A stretch of 64,000 bases of DNA from RCIO01 sp964629765 (GTDB lineage Bacteria; Pseudomonadota; Alphaproteobacteria; Rhizobiales; Rhizobiaceae), in NCBI GenBank assembly GCA_964629765.1, contig CAZVTK010000002.1, positions 62,001 to 126,000 on the forward strand. Direction: 5' to 3'. This document shows, piece after piece, positions 1 through 9,282 of the stretch. The notes beneath the pieces were generated by a model. The model was not told where the DNA came from. It saw nothing but the letters and a program-made list of their open reading frames with translations, and did no database searches. The translations under genes and the position numbers were made by a program. The first letter of the stretch is position 1, and every line of letters starts with the position of its first letter.

Positions 1-720
1 GGTCGACCACGCGTTCCACAGCAGGTAGCCGAGCCCGCTGCTGGCGCCGAGCATCTCGGCGACCGCGATGAGCACCAGCGCCATGCCCGCGGCCAGGCGC
101 ACCCCGGCGAAGATGAAGGGGATCGCGCCGGGCAGGGCGATCGTGCGGAAGACCTGGTAGCGGTTGGCGCCGAAATTCTTGCCGACGTCGTAGTAGATGC
201 CCGGGATTTGCAGCACGCCGGCGGCGGTGTTGATGAGGATCGGGAAGAACACGCCGACCGCGACCATCGCGTATTTCGACGATTCGCCGAGGCCGAACAG
301 GATGAGGAAAAGCGGGAACAGCGCGGTCTTGGGGATGGCGTAGAGCGCGGCGCTGATAGGCTCCACCACCACCCGCACCCAGCGGGACAGTCCCATCGCT
401 ATGCCGAGCGCGATGGCCGGCACCGCCCCGAACAGGAATCCGATGGCGACCCGCTGGAGGCTGACGAGCATATGCACGATGAGCTCGCCCGACTTCACCA
501 TCGCGAAGAGCCCGCCGAGGATCGTCGAGGGCAGCGGGAAGAAGCGGATGTCTATCAGCGAGAGGCGGCCGAGGATTTCCCACAGGACGAGCAGCAGCAT
601 CGGCGTGACGAATACGAGGATGCGCTCCCGGCGCCGCTGCCGGGCCTTGCGTCCGATCAGCGCCTCGCGGCGCTTCTGCGCCCTCGCGGCTGCGTAGGAG
701 ACGTCGACATCGGTGGTCAT
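1..720 (-). CDS. ABC transporter permease, SsuC/TauC family (3' end cut by window edge)
   Basis: Inner-membrane permease of an organic-anion type ABC importer. Reading the minus strand from ATG at 720 gives an uninterrupted frame of 240 codons that runs off the left edge, so the C-terminus is missing. A basic N-terminus (RRERILVFVTPMLLLVLWE) leads into the first helix. The family coupling-loop region is visible as KNFGANRYQVFRTIALPGAI near residues 180-200. It lies 24 bp downstream of the ATPase gene and is the last visible gene of the operon binding protein - ferredoxin - P450 - reductase - ATPase - permease. The substrate is unknown. The family transports sulfonates, taurine, nitrate or aromatic acids. 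Confidence 0.9.
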   Translation of the reverse strand, partial: MTTDVDVSYAAARAQKRREALIGRKARQRRRERILVFVTPMLLLVLWEILGRLSLIDIRFFPLPSTILGGLFAMVKSGELIVHMLVSLQRVAIGFLFGAVPAIALGIAMGLSRWVRVVVEPISAALYAIPKTALFPLFLILFGLGESSKYAMVAVGVFFPILINTAAGVLQIPGIYYDVGKNFGANRYQVFRTIALPGAIPFIFAGVRLAAGMALVLIAVAEMLGASSGLGYLLWNAWST

Positions 721-744
721 GCCTGCAATTCCCCGTTCGGATGC

Positions 745-1503
745 CTATTCGATGCCGGTGACTTCGCTGCGCAGAGATTCCCAGATCTGGTAGACGACGC
801 GCCCGTATTCGGGGTCCTTGCGCAGCTCCAGCACGTCGCGCGGCCGGGCGAACGGCACCTCGATGACAGACTTGATGCGGGCGGGCCGCGCCGTCATCAC
901 GATCACCGTGTCGCTGAGCGTCACCGCCTCGTCGACGCTGTGGGTGACGAAGACGACCGTCTTGCGGGACTCGTCCCACACCTTCAGCAGCTCGTGCTGG
1001 AGAATGGTGCGGTTCTGCTCGTCGAGGGCCGAGAACGGCTCGTCCATGAGGAAGACGTCGGGGTCGTTGGCGAAGGCGCGGGCGATCGACACGCGCTGCT
1101 TCATCCCGCCCGACAGCTCGTGCGGGTACGCCTTGGCGAACTTCGACAGGCCCGTCTTCTCCAGATAGCGGCCGACGCGCTCGGTGAGCACCCCGTCGGG
1201 CACGCCGCGGATCTTCAGGCCGTAGGCCGCATTGTCCCACACCGTCATCCAGGGGAAGACGGAATCGCCCTGGAACACCATGGAGTTGGAATAGGGCGTT
1301 GCGGGCGTGCCCATACGCACCTCGCCCTCCGACGCGTCCTCCAGCCCGGCGAGGATGCGCAGGAAGGTGGTCTTGCCGCACCCGCTTGGGCCGACGATGG
1401 ACACGAACTTGCCCTCGGGCACGTCGAGCGAGACGTTGTCCACCGCACTGATCAGCCCGGTGTTGCCGGCGAATTCCTTCGTGAGGCCGCTTACCTTGAT
1501 CAC
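745..1503 (-). CDS. ABC transporter ATP-binding protein, SsuB/TauB family
   Basis: ATPase of 252 residues energising the adjacent permease. It shows Walker A GPSGCGKTT, signature LSGGMKQR, Walker B VFLMDEP, D-loop SALDE and H-loop VTHSVDEA in the normal order and spacing. The start is taken as GTG at 1503 because it forms a GTGA overlap with the stop codon of the reductase gene, indicating translational coupling. The frame stays open further upstream, but that part runs through the reductase gene in another frame and is not real. Length matches the family (about 250-270). Substrate specificity cannot be read from the ATPase. Confidence 0.93.
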   Translation of the reverse strand: MIKVSGLTKEFAGNTGLISAVDNVSLDVPEGKFVSIVGPSGCGKTTFLRILAGLEDASEGEVRMGTPATPYSNSMVFQGDSVFPWMTVWDNAAYGLKIRGVPDGVLTERVGRYLEKTGLSKFAKAYPHELSGGMKQRVSIARAFANDPDVFLMDEPFSALDEQNRTILQHELLKVWDESRKTVVFVTHSVDEAVTLSDTVIVMTARPARIKSVIEVPFARPRDVLELRKDPEYGRVVYQIWESLRSEVTGIE

Positions 1504-2780
1504 TGCATCCTCCCCGCGGCCTCGTCCGCGCCGCCGGCCTGCCCGATCAAGCTTTTCAGATCGACGTCCGTCGCCGCAAGCAGCCCGGCCGGCACGCTCG
1601 ACCGCTGGCCGAGCATGCGCCGGCCCAGCATGTAGGTGCGCGGGTCGTTCACCGATTCCACGGCGGTCACCCGGTCGCCGCGCGTGCGGAACACGGAGAA
1701 GCTGCCGCCGGCGGCGTCGCCGCGCACGACGATGCCGTCGTCCCCGCCCGGCACGCCGGCGATCTGGAGCCTCAGTCCGAGTTGCTCGCTCCAGAACAGC
1801 GGCACCTGCTCGTAACTGCCGCCGCTCCCCATGATCCGGTCGGCGACGTAGCGGCCCTGGTCGACGGCGTTCTGGACGGACTCGATCCGCCACCGCGCGC
1901 CGCCGCCGTCCGGAAAGCTGGCGCAGTCGCCGATCGCCCAGATCGCAGGGTCCGGCGTCCGCAGGCGCTCGTCGACGAGGATGCCGTTCGCCACGGGCAA
2001 TCCGGCCTCGGCCGCCAGCTCGACATTGGGCAGGACGCCGACGGCGACGACCACGGCGTCGGCATCCAGCCTGAGCCCGGCGCGCGTCAGCACGCCGCCG
2101 ACGGCGCCCGATCCCAGGAAAGCACGCACCTGATCGTTGAACAGGAAGGACACGCCCTCGGTCGCGTGGCGCCGCTCGAAGGCGGCCGAAACCGGGCCGG
2201 TCACGGCTCTCGCCATCGACCGCGACGCCGCTTCGACGACCGTCACCCGCTTGCCCTGCGCCGCGAAGCAGGAGGCGACCTCCATGCCCAGGAAGCCGGC
2301 GCCGACGACGATGATCGCTCGCGCGCCGGCAAGGGCGCCGCGCATGGCGAGGGCCTCCTCCATCGTGCGCAGGTGGTAGATGCCCGGCAGCTCGCAACCC
2401 TCGCAGGCCAGCGTGCGATTGCGCGCGCCGGTGGCGAGGACGAGGTCGTCGTAACGCAGGCCGGCTCCGTTCGACAGCCGCACGTTCCGCGCCCGGCGGT
2501 CGATGGCGAGGACCGCAGTGCCGTCGATCAGCTCGATGCCGCCGGCGGCGAAGTCGTCGCCGTCATGCGTCGCCAGCGCGTCGGCGCCGACCGTTCCGGC
2601 GAGCAGCGCCTTCGACAGGGGCGGGCGCTGATAGGGACGGCCGCGCTCCGCCGCCACCACCGCGACTGCGCCCCCGAAGCCGAGCTCGCGCAGCCGGAAG
2701 GCCACGGCGAGGCCGGCCTGGCCGCCTCCGGCGATGACGACCCGCCGGGGCGCTTCGCTGCTGGAACGAGCGGTCACCAT
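1500..2780 (-). CDS. NAD(P)H-dependent ferredoxin reductase, class I P450 system
   Basis: FAD-containing reductase of 426 residues of the putidaredoxin-reductase type. It carries electrons from NAD(P)H to the small ferredoxin encoded two genes upstream and so to the P450. Visible motifs are the FAD-binding VVIAGGGQAGLAVAFRL at the N-terminus, the NAD-binding IIVVGAGFLGMEVAS in the middle and the second FAD motif AIGDCASF near residue 280, in family order. The start at 2780 gives a 7-bp overlap with the P450 stop. The frame extends further upstream without a better start. Adjacent P450 and ferredoxin genes make the three-component assignment firm. Confidence 0.92.
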   Translation of the reverse strand: MVTARSSSEAPRRVVIAGGGQAGLAVAFRLRELGFGGAVAVVAAERGRPYQRPPLSKALLAGTVGADALATHDGDDFAAGGIELIDGTAVLAIDRRARNVRLSNGAGLRYDDLVLATGARNRTLACEGCELPGIYHLRTMEEALAMRGALAGARAIIVVGAGFLGMEVASCFAAQGKRVTVVEAASRSMARAVTGPVSAAFERRHATEGVSFLFNDQVRAFLGSGAVGGVLTRAGLRLDADAVVVAVGVLPNVELAAEAGLPVANGILVDERLRTPDPAIWAIGDCASFPDGGGARWRIESVQNAVDQGRYVADRIMGSGGSYEQVPLFWSEQLGLRLQIAGVPGGDDGIVVRGDAAGGSFSVFRTRGDRVTAVESVNDPRTYMLGRRMLGQRSSVPAGLLAATDVDLKSLIGQAGGADEAAGRMQ

Positions 2781-3967
2781 TGCACCGGCAGTCGCCTGAT
2801 GTGGAAGACCACGGTGGAATCGTCGAATTCGAGCTCCTGCATCGGCACTGCAAGGCGCAGCCCCGGCAGGCGCCGGATCAGCGTCTCGAACGCGATCTCC
2901 ATCTCGATGCGGGCGAGCGGCTGGCCGAGGCACTGGTGCACGCCGTAGGAAAAGGCCAGATGCCGGTTCTCCGGGCGGAAGATGTCGAACACGTCAGGAT
3001 CGGCGAACTGGGCCGGATCGCGGTTCGCCGCCGAGATGAGCGCGAAGATGCCTTCGCCCGCGCGGATCGTCTTGCCGCCCACCTCGATGTCGGCGGTCGC
3101 CACGCGCGCGGAGTTGAGATGCACGATGGTGTTGAAGCGCAGCATCTCCTCGATGGCGGGCCTGAGCAGCGCCGGGTCCGCCTTGATCGCCTCGAACTGG
3201 GCCGGATGCTCCAGCAGGCTGAGCGCGCCGAGCGCGATCTGGTTCGCCGAGGTGTCGTGTCCGGCCGCGTAGAGCAGCGACGCCATCTGGACGGCATCGT
3301 CATGGGACAGCGTGCCGGGCACGATATAGTCGGCCGCCAGCCGCGACAGCATGTCGTCGCCGGGGTTCCTCGTCTTCTCGCGGATGATGTCGCCGAGCAG
3401 CACAAGCATGTTCGCCGCCGCTTGCCTGACCACGGAAGGATCGTTCGCCAGCACGTTGCGGGCTTCGGTCCATTCGCGCAGCCTGTCGTAATGTTCGTAT
3501 GGCACGCCGAGCATGGTCGAGATGATCGTCGCCGGCAGCGGCATGGCGTAGCCTTCGCGCAGGTCGGCCGGCGAGCCGCCGGCGATCATCGCGTCGAGCA
3601 GCCTGTCGGCTACCGCCTGTATGGCCGGCCGCAATTGCTCCAGCCGCTTGACCGTGAACTCGCGCGTCAGCATGCGCCGGAAGAAGGTGTGGTCCGGCGG
3701 ATCCATGGTGATGAAGGCACGCCGGGCGCCGGCGCGCGCGGCATGGCCGGCCGAAAAGGTCGGATAGCCCTCGCGGGTCGGCATCGCGCTCACATGCGGG
3801 CTCGAAAGCACCGTTCTGACGTCCTCCCAGCGCGTGATCATCCACGCCTGCCGGCCGTTCCAGAGGCGCACCCTGGCGACCGGGTCCCGCTCCCTGAAGA
3901 AAGAGTAGAACCCCGGCGGATTGAGCGGGTCGTCCCCGCGCGGCTGGGGAAAGTTGGCAGAGTGCAT
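2774..3967 (-). CDS. Cytochrome P450 monooxygenase
   Basis: Soluble bacterial P450 of 397 residues, expected to hydroxylate an imported substrate using O2 and electrons from the neighbouring ferredoxin and reductase. Seen in sequence: the oxygen-activation I-helix AGHDTSANQ, the ExxR motif in EEMLRF and the haem-binding loop FSYGVHQCLG with the cysteine ligand at about residue 346. All key residues are intact. The start MHSANF (3967) gives a typical length; the frame remains open upstream through the ferredoxin gene but that part is noise. It lies inside an importer operon, so the substrate is probably whatever the TauT-type transporter brings in. The exact CYP family was not determined. Confidence 0.95.
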   Translation of the reverse strand: MHSANFPQPRGDDPLNPPGFYSFFRERDPVARVRLWNGRQAWMITRWEDVRTVLSSPHVSAMPTREGYPTFSAGHAARAGARRAFITMDPPDHTFFRRMLTREFTVKRLEQLRPAIQAVADRLLDAMIAGGSPADLREGYAMPLPATIISTMLGVPYEHYDRLREWTEARNVLANDPSVVRQAAANMLVLLGDIIREKTRNPGDDMLSRLAADYIVPGTLSHDDAVQMASLLYAAGHDTSANQIALGALSLLEHPAQFEAIKADPALLRPAIEEMLRFNTIVHLNSARVATADIEVGGKTIRAGEGIFALISAANRDPAQFADPDVFDIFRPENRHLAFSYGVHQCLGQPLARIEMEIAFETLIRRLPGLRLAVPMQELEFDDSTVVFHIRRLPVQW

Positions 3968-3992
3968 CCGTCGTTTTCCTGTTGGCGCGCCG

Positions 3993-4193
3993 TCACTCGT
4001 CCTCGACGATCTCGATCGCCAGGACCGGGCAGGCGCGCGCCGCCGACCGCGCTGCGGCGTGCCGCGCGGCGGCGGGCTGGTCATCGAGGAGGACGACGAT
4101 CCCGTCGTCCTCGTTCTGGTCGAACACGTCGGGGGCGGCCAGAACGCAATGGCCCGCACCGATGCATTTGTCCTGGTGGATCCTGATCTTCAT
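3993..4193 (-). CDS. Small 3Fe-4S ferredoxin, P450 redox partner
   Basis: A 66-residue ferredoxin. Three cysteines are visible: C10 and C16 in KCIGAGHC, and C55 in ACPVLA. This is the pattern of single-cluster 3Fe-4S ferredoxins that serve bacterial P450s, in which the second cysteine of the usual 4Fe-4S motif is absent. Other family marks are APDVFDQ and the acidic C-terminus EIVEDE. The ATG at 4193 (MKIRIHQDKC) is preferred to an earlier in-frame start since it begins exactly at the conserved domain. It is followed by the P450 gene 25 bp downstream and shares its operon. Confidence 0.93.
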   Translation of the reverse strand: MKIRIHQDKCIGAGHCVLAAPDVFDQNEDDGIVVLLDDQPAAARHAAARSAARACPVLAIEIVEDE

Positions 4194-4281
4194 GCCTTGA
4201 TCGCGCGTCGGGGGAGCCGGGTTGTCCGCTGCCGGTGCAGCGGGGCGGCCGGGCACCGTCGCGGGCCCGGCCGGATGGGCC

Positions 4282-5340
4282 TCAGTTGGACAGTTCCTTC
4301 ACGAAGCTCTCGTCGACCACGTCCTCGGCGGTGATCGTGTCGCTCGTGATGAACCCGCGCTTGCGATAGTAGTCCAGGTCGTTGCGCATGGACTCCATGT
4401 TGATGAAGCCATCCTCCCGGATCGAGGGGTTGTTGATGGACTGCACCAGCTCCTTGTCGACCTTGATGTACTTCAGGAGGATGTCGATGATCCCGTCGGC
4501 GCCTTCGCCGGTGAGCTTGGCATTCACCAGCGCGCGGTTGTACTCGGCGACGGCTCCCTTCCATGCCCGCATGAAGGCGAGGCCGCCCGGGCGATTCTCC
4601 TCGATGAAGCGGCCGCTGTAGTACACGCCGGAAACCTGCTGGTCCGCATAGACGACGTCGGCGCCGGCAAAGACCTTCGCCGCGCCCGACCTGACGGCGA
4701 TCGTCGACTGCGGCTCCGCGGTGACGGAAGCGTCGACCGCGCCGTTGGTCAGCGCCACGATGTGCTCGGGGGCGGGGAGGAAGGCGCGGGTCACGTCGTC
4801 CTCGGAGACGCCCCCCTGCTCCAGCATGCGGGAGAACCAGACTTCCGTGCTGCTGTCCTTGGCATAGCCGGCGATCTTGCGGCCCTTCAGGTCGGCGAAG
4901 CTCTTGAACTCGCCGGAATCGAGCAGCGCCGTGCGCACCAGCAGGTTGGCGTAGGAATAGCCCGGAAGCGGCCGGCCGCGGTCGGCCACCATCTTGATCG
5001 GCAGCCCGCGCGAGACGGCATTGTAGAGGCTGGCGGAGGGGCCGCCCGACCCGACGTCGAGCTGGCCCGACGCGAGCGCGGCGACCATGTCGGCGCCGCT
5101 CTTGAACGGCACGAGCTCCACGTCGAGGCCTTCCTTCGAGAAGTAGCCTTTCTCCGCGGCGATGTAGAACACGATGTCGGTCATGGTGTGCTGGTGCCCC
5201 ACCGTGACCTTCTGTCCGCCCTGCGCGAGCGCGCCGGCGGCCGGAAGCGCGGTCAGCGCCGCGGCGGCCAGGGACAGTTTCAGGACACTGCGTCGCGACC
5301 CGCGTCCAGACATGACACGGTCATTGTTCGGTCTATGCAT
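4282..5340 (-). CDS. ABC transporter substrate-binding protein, NMT1/TauA-like
   Basis: Periplasmic binding protein of 352 residues and first gene of the importer-P450 operon. A twin-arginine style leader (RGSRRSVLKLSLAAAALTAL) ends near GALAQ. The mature part begins with KVTVGHQHTMTDIVFYIAAE, typical of NMT1/SsuA-like proteins, and contains GYAKDSSTEVWFSRMLEQ mid-way. A GGAGGA ribosome site lies 5 nt before ATG 5340; a GTG directly before it is less well spaced. The promoter with the CTGATAATCAG palindrome is 50-75 bp upstream. The ligand is unknown; the co-transcribed monooxygenase suggests a hydrophobic or aromatic acid. Confidence 0.9.
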   Translation of the reverse strand: MHRPNNDRVMSGRGSRRSVLKLSLAAAALTALPAAGALAQGGQKVTVGHQHTMTDIVFYIAAEKGYFSKEGLDVELVPFKSGADMVAALASGQLDVGSGGPSASLYNAVSRGLPIKMVADRGRPLPGYSYANLLVRTALLDSGEFKSFADLKGRKIAGYAKDSSTEVWFSRMLEQGGVSEDDVTRAFLPAPEHIVALTNGAVDASVTAEPQSTIAVRSGAAKVFAGADVVYADQQVSGVYYSGRFIEENRPGGLAFMRAWKGAVAEYNRALVNAKLTGEGADGIIDILLKYIKVDKELVQSINNPSIREDGFINMESMRNDLDYYRKRGFITSDTITAEDVVDESFVKELSN

Positions 5341-5386
5341 CACACTCCTCCCGAATGCAGGCTCGTATCGATGTCGAGCTATTTGA

Positions 5387-5415
5387 TGCTATTCTGATAA
5401 TCAGCATACTGTCAA
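5387..5415 (-). promoter_or_regulatory. Sigma70-like promoter with CTGATAATCAG palindrome in the spacer
   Basis: On the minus strand TTGACA (5415-5410) is followed by a 17-bp spacer and ATAGCA (5392-5387). The 11-bp palindrome CTGATAATCAG (5394-5404) fills the 3' part of the spacer. It drives the binding protein - P450 - importer operon. Almost the same arrangement precedes the gene starting at 9282, which makes an operator for a shared repressor likely. The regulator is not recognisable in the window. Confidence 0.7.
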
Positions 5416-5464
5416 GTTTGCATCGAGCCTTCGCGGCCTTGCCCGGCCGGCCGGGCAACGCCGC

Positions 5465-7618
5465 TCAGGCCCGGGCGATCGCCACGGGCACGTTGGTCAT
5501 GCGGGGCTGGCCGGTGAACGGGTCGAAGACCTCATCGACCGGGATCAGCCGGTTCGGGCTCGAACCGACCGCGGCCGGGTCGGCATCCGGGTCCTGCGCC
5601 CTGCCGTGGCCGAAGGCGATCGAGACGGTCCCGCGCCGCAGGTGAGCGTCGGCCTGCGCGATGGCGCGGATGGAGCCGAGCGGCGAGGAGATCGCGACCT
5701 CGTCGCCGTCCGCCACGCCGAGCTCGTGCATGTCGTCGGGATGGAGGTAGGCCGGGTTGTAGGCAGGCCCCTTGTTGGTCGCGGCCTTCCTCGTCGTGTT
5801 GTTGACGTGGTTGGCGCGGCGGCAGAGCATGCGGTAGCCGTAGCGGCCGTCCTCCGGCTCCCGCGGCCGTGCGAGATGTTCGCCGAGGCGGCGCATCATC
5901 TCCGCGCTGCCGACGTCCAGCCGCGCCGTATTGGCCGGATCGCCGGGCTCGACGACGATCAGGTCCTCGTCGAAGACGTGGCCGCCGGGATAGCGCCTGA
6001 CGGTGTCGAGCGGAATGCGGCTGCCCTCGGTGAAGCGCTCCAGCAGCGCCTCCGTGGTCGGCCTCTCGTCGAAGCGGATCTTCGGTGCGGTGGGGCGTCC
6101 GAACGGGCGCGCCTCGGGGGGATAGCCCATGCGCACCAGCAGCTCGTAGAAGATCTGCCAGTCCTCCAGCAGGTCCGAGCCGGCCGGCCGCCCGACGATG
6201 GCGTCCGTGTACTGGGCATGCGCCATGGCCTGCCCGTAGCCGGTGGCGCGACCGGAAAGATAGTCGGTGCAGACCGTCGCCGAGGCGACTTCGAGCGGCA
6301 TCGCGGTCGGCAGGACGTAGTGCGCCATGCCGGCCGATTCCGACATCCAAGGGTCGATCTGGACGAACAGCTCGAGCGCCCTCAGCGCCTCCACGACGCG
6401 CCGCTGATCGGGAAATGCCAGCGCCGGATTGCCGCCCCAGCTTATGAACGCCCGCACCTGCCCGTCGCCGGGCGTGAGTATCTCCTCGGCCAGCGCCGCC
6501 ACGGGCATGCCGGCGCGCGACTGCTTCAGCCCGCGCACCCGCATCCGCCCGCCCTGCGCCCAGTCCCTGTCGGGTGCGCGGGCCTGGGCCCGGGCCCGGA
6601 ACGGCGGCAGCAACGACGGCGACGGCTTGATGCGCTCGCCGGCGCGCAGCCAGCGTCCGCACAGGGTTTCGAGCACCTGCACGAGATATTCGGCGAGCGT
6701 GCCCTGTCCGGTCATGTGCAGGCCGGTGCCGGCCATCGCATAGCCGCGGCGCGCCCGCGCGTAGCACCGCGCGGCCTCCGCGAGAGCGGTCGCCTGGACG
6801 CCGGCAGCCCGGGCCACCGCGTCCACGTCGACCGGCTCCAGCGCCCGCGACAGCGCGTCGAGCCCGGCGACGTGGTCCGCCACGAACGGGCGGTCGAACA
6901 GCCGCTCGCCGACGATCACCTTGATCATGGCCGCCAGGACGCTCACATCGTGGCCGGGGGCGATTTGCAGGAAATGCGTGGCGCGCTGCGCCACCTGTGT
7001 CTCGCGCGGATCGATGACGATCAGCTTGCAGCCGCGCGCCAGCGTCTCGATCAGCCAGCGCCGCGGGGAGCCGGCGGGAAAGCCCGTATAGGTGTTCCAC
7101 GGATTGATGCCGATCAGCAGGATCGCTTCCGGCTCGTCGAAGCCCTGCGAGGGTGCCTCCCAATAGCCGAGGAACGACTGCGCGGCCAGCTTGCCGCCCT
7201 TGTCGATCGTGTTGGGATCGAAACGCATGTTCGTGCCGATCGCGTCGAGCAGCGCGTCGTAGAAGGGCATGGCCGCGGCGCGATTGCCGACCGAGGCCTG
7301 CGTGCCCCAGTAAGCGGCGACGGATCGCGGCCCGTGGCGCGCCACGATCCCGCTCAGCTTGCGCGCGATCTCGTCGAGAGCCTCGCTGCTGGACAAAGGC
7401 TCGTGGCTTCCGTCGGCGCGCCTGCGCAGCGGCCGCAGCAGCCGCGCCTCGTCGGTGAGGTAGGAGCCCTGGGAGCGGCCCTTGACGCAGGTGTAGCCCC
7501 GGTATTGCGGATTGTCGGGATTTCCTTCCACCGCAAGGACCTTGCCGTCCTCCAGCACCACGTTGATCGAGCACTGGTTGATGCAGACGCGGCAGAAGGA
7601 CTGCTTGACCTCGATCAT
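5465..7618 (-). CDS. Molybdopterin-dependent oxidoreductase, formate dehydrogenase/BisC-like
   Basis: Large catalytic protein of 717 residues with an N-terminal 4Fe-4S motif (C9, C12, C16, C45; C-x2-C-x3-C-x28-C), followed by the bis-MGD domains (WGTQASVGNRAAAMPFYDAL; IGINPWNTYTG; VIDPRETQVAQRATHF) and a C-terminal molydopterin-dinucleotide domain (NHVNNTTRKAATNKG). The region that normally provides a Sec or Cys metal ligand reads MRFDPNTIDKGGK with no Cys or Sec, so it is probably not a formate dehydrogenase. The stop codon of the upstream reductase overlaps its ATG (ATGA), indicating an electron-transfer pair. The role is unknown; possibilities are hydroxylation or reduction of a pathway intermediate. 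Confidence 0.88.
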   Translation of the reverse strand: MIEVKQSFCRVCINQCSINVVLEDGKVLAVEGNPDNPQYRGYTCVKGRSQGSYLTDEARLLRPLRRRADGSHEPLSSSEALDEIARKLSGIVARHGPRSVAAYWGTQASVGNRAAAMPFYDALLDAIGTNMRFDPNTIDKGGKLAAQSFLGYWEAPSQGFDEPEAILLIGINPWNTYTGFPAGSPRRWLIETLARGCKLIVIDPRETQVAQRATHFLQIAPGHDVSVLAAMIKVIVGERLFDRPFVADHVAGLDALSRALEPVDVDAVARAAGVQATALAEAARCYARARRGYAMAGTGLHMTGQGTLAEYLVQVLETLCGRWLRAGERIKPSPSLLPPFRARAQARAPDRDWAQGGRMRVRGLKQSRAGMPVAALAEEILTPGDGQVRAFISWGGNPALAFPDQRRVVEALRALELFVQIDPWMSESAGMAHYVLPTAMPLEVASATVCTDYLSGRATGYGQAMAHAQYTDAIVGRPAGSDLLEDWQIFYELLVRMGYPPEARPFGRPTAPKIRFDERPTTEALLERFTEGSRIPLDTVRRYPGGHVFDEDLIVVEPGDPANTARLDVGSAEMMRRLGEHLARPREPEDGRYGYRMLCRRANHVNNTTRKAATNKGPAYNPAYLHPDDMHELGVADGDEVAISSPLGSIRAIAQADAHLRRGTVSIAFGHGRAQDPDADPAAVGSSPNRLIPVDEVFDPFTGQPRMTNVPVAIARA

Positions 7619-9282
7619 CCCGCCTTGCCTTCCCTAGCCACTTTCGCGATTTCGGCGCGATCCACGAGCTTGACGCGCGGACGGCGGGACGATCTGCCTC
7701 CGGCGCGCTCGTGCCGGTCGATCGCACGCCATTCCCCGATGCCGCCGCTGCGCGCGATCGCCGACGCGAGCCTGTCCGGGATGCCGGCGGGAGCGGGCAG
7801 CCGGCCGCTCCGCATGTCGGCAAGGAGCGCGGCAACCGCCTCCTGCGCGCATGTCCTGTTGCTCCCCATCGAGCCGCTCGGCCCCCGCCTTATCCATCCC
7901 GTCACATAGGTGCCCGCGGCCGGCTCTCCGCCTGCGGAATCGGCGACCCGCCCGTCCGTATTCGGGACCGTGCCGCGGCGCGGATCGAAGGGAAGCCCGG
8001 CGATGGGCGTCCCCCTATTGCCGACCGAGCGCAGGACCATCCCGGCATCCAGCACGTCTTCCTCGTCCGTTGCCGTCGCAAGGATCTCTCCGTCGGCGGC
8101 GTGGTCGAGACGGTTCCTGACGAAGCGGACGCCGGTCACGCTGCCCTCTCCCAGGATCTCGACGGGAGAGCGCTGGAAAAGCAGTTTCAGGACACGTCCG
8201 CCCGCCGGATGCCGGCTCGCCAGCCGGCCCAGCGCCTCCAGCCTGCGCGCGCCCGCCCAGTGCTCCGCGAACCCGTCCAAACCCGCCGCCTCCGGCATCT
8301 CCACCTGAACCGCGAAACCGCGCGATTTGGCGAGGCCGAGCAGCTCCGGCAGGGTGAAGGCCGCCTGCGCCGGGCCGCGCCGGCCGACCACCGACACTTC
8401 CCTGATGCGGCTTTCGGCGAGCGCCGCGAGCGCGTGGTCGGCGATGTCCGTGCGCCTGAGCGCGTCGATGTCCGAGAGAAGGATTCGCGCCACGTCGAGG
8501 GCCACGTTGCCGTTGCCGAGGACGACGGCGCGTTCCGTATCGAGATCGAAGCGACGATCCGCGAAGTCGGGATGGCCGTTGTACCAGGCGGCGAACTCGG
8601 CCGCCGACCAGCTTCCGCGCAGATCCTCGCCCGGAATGCCGAGCCGCCTGTCGCCCGCGGCCCCGGTGGCATAGATCACCGCATGATAGGCCCGGCGCAG
8701 GTCGAGATGGCCGATGTCGCGGCCGACCTCGACGCCCAGCACCAGCCTGAAACGCGGATCGTCGGCGGTGCGCTCGAATATTGCGGTGATTCCCCTGGTC
8801 CCGGCGTGGTCCGGCGCCACGCCGAAGCGCGCCAGCCCCCACGGAACCGGCAGGCGCTCGAACATGTCGACCGCGACGTCGAGGCCCGGCGTGCCCAAAA
8901 GCGCCTCGGCGGCATAGGCGCCGGCGGGACCCGACCCGACGATCGCGACACGCAAGGCGCCGTCGCGCGCCATCCGGCGGTCGTCGAGCCGCCGCGGCGC
9001 GCGGCGAGGCACGTATCGCGGCGCCGCGCCGTCGCGGAAGAAGCTGGCATTCAAATCGATGAACGCGCGGTCGGCGCCCATCAGGTCATAGTCCGGCAGG
9101 ATCGCCCCGACGGGGCAGACATCCGCGCAGGCCCCGCAGTCTATGCAGACATCCGGGTCGATGTAGAGCATGTCCGCACCCATGTAGCCGGCGTCCGACG
9201 GGGTGGGATGGATGCAGTTGACCGGGCAGACCGGCACGCAGGATGCGTCGTTGCAGCAGGGCTGTGTGACGACGTGGGGCAT
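7615..9282 (-). CDS. Ferredoxin-NADP reductase with N-terminal two-cluster ferredoxin domain (FprB-like)
   Basis: Fusion of 555 residues. Residues 1-65 form a 7Fe/8Fe ferredoxin with cysteines at 9, 15, 19 and 23 and a second set C46-x2-C49-x2-C52-x3-C56 (VCIDCGACADVCPVGA). From about residue 107 an adrenodoxin-reductase-type domain follows, with VAIVGSGPAGAYAAEALL for FAD and VLGNGNVALDVARIL for NADP. This matches mycobacterial FprB-type proteins. ATG 9282 is chosen because it has an AGG at suitable distance; a GTG two codons earlier is the alternative. It is first in its operon and translationally coupled to the molybdoenzyme, so it probably passes electrons between NADPH and that enzyme. 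Confidence 0.92.
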   Translation of the reverse strand: MPHVVTQPCCNDASCVPVCPVNCIHPTPSDAGYMGADMLYIDPDVCIDCGACADVCPVGAILPDYDLMGADRAFIDLNASFFRDGAAPRYVPRRAPRRLDDRRMARDGALRVAIVGSGPAGAYAAEALLGTPGLDVAVDMFERLPVPWGLARFGVAPDHAGTRGITAIFERTADDPRFRLVLGVEVGRDIGHLDLRRAYHAVIYATGAAGDRRLGIPGEDLRGSWSAAEFAAWYNGHPDFADRRFDLDTERAVVLGNGNVALDVARILLSDIDALRRTDIADHALAALAESRIREVSVVGRRGPAQAAFTLPELLGLAKSRGFAVQVEMPEAAGLDGFAEHWAGARRLEALGRLASRHPAGGRVLKLLFQRSPVEILGEGSVTGVRFVRNRLDHAADGEILATATDEEDVLDAGMVLRSVGNRGTPIAGLPFDPRRGTVPNTDGRVADSAGGEPAAGTYVTGWIRRGPSGSMGSNRTCAQEAVAALLADMRSGRLPAPAGIPDRLASAIARSGGIGEWRAIDRHERAGGRSSRRPRVKLVDRAEIAKVAREGKAG

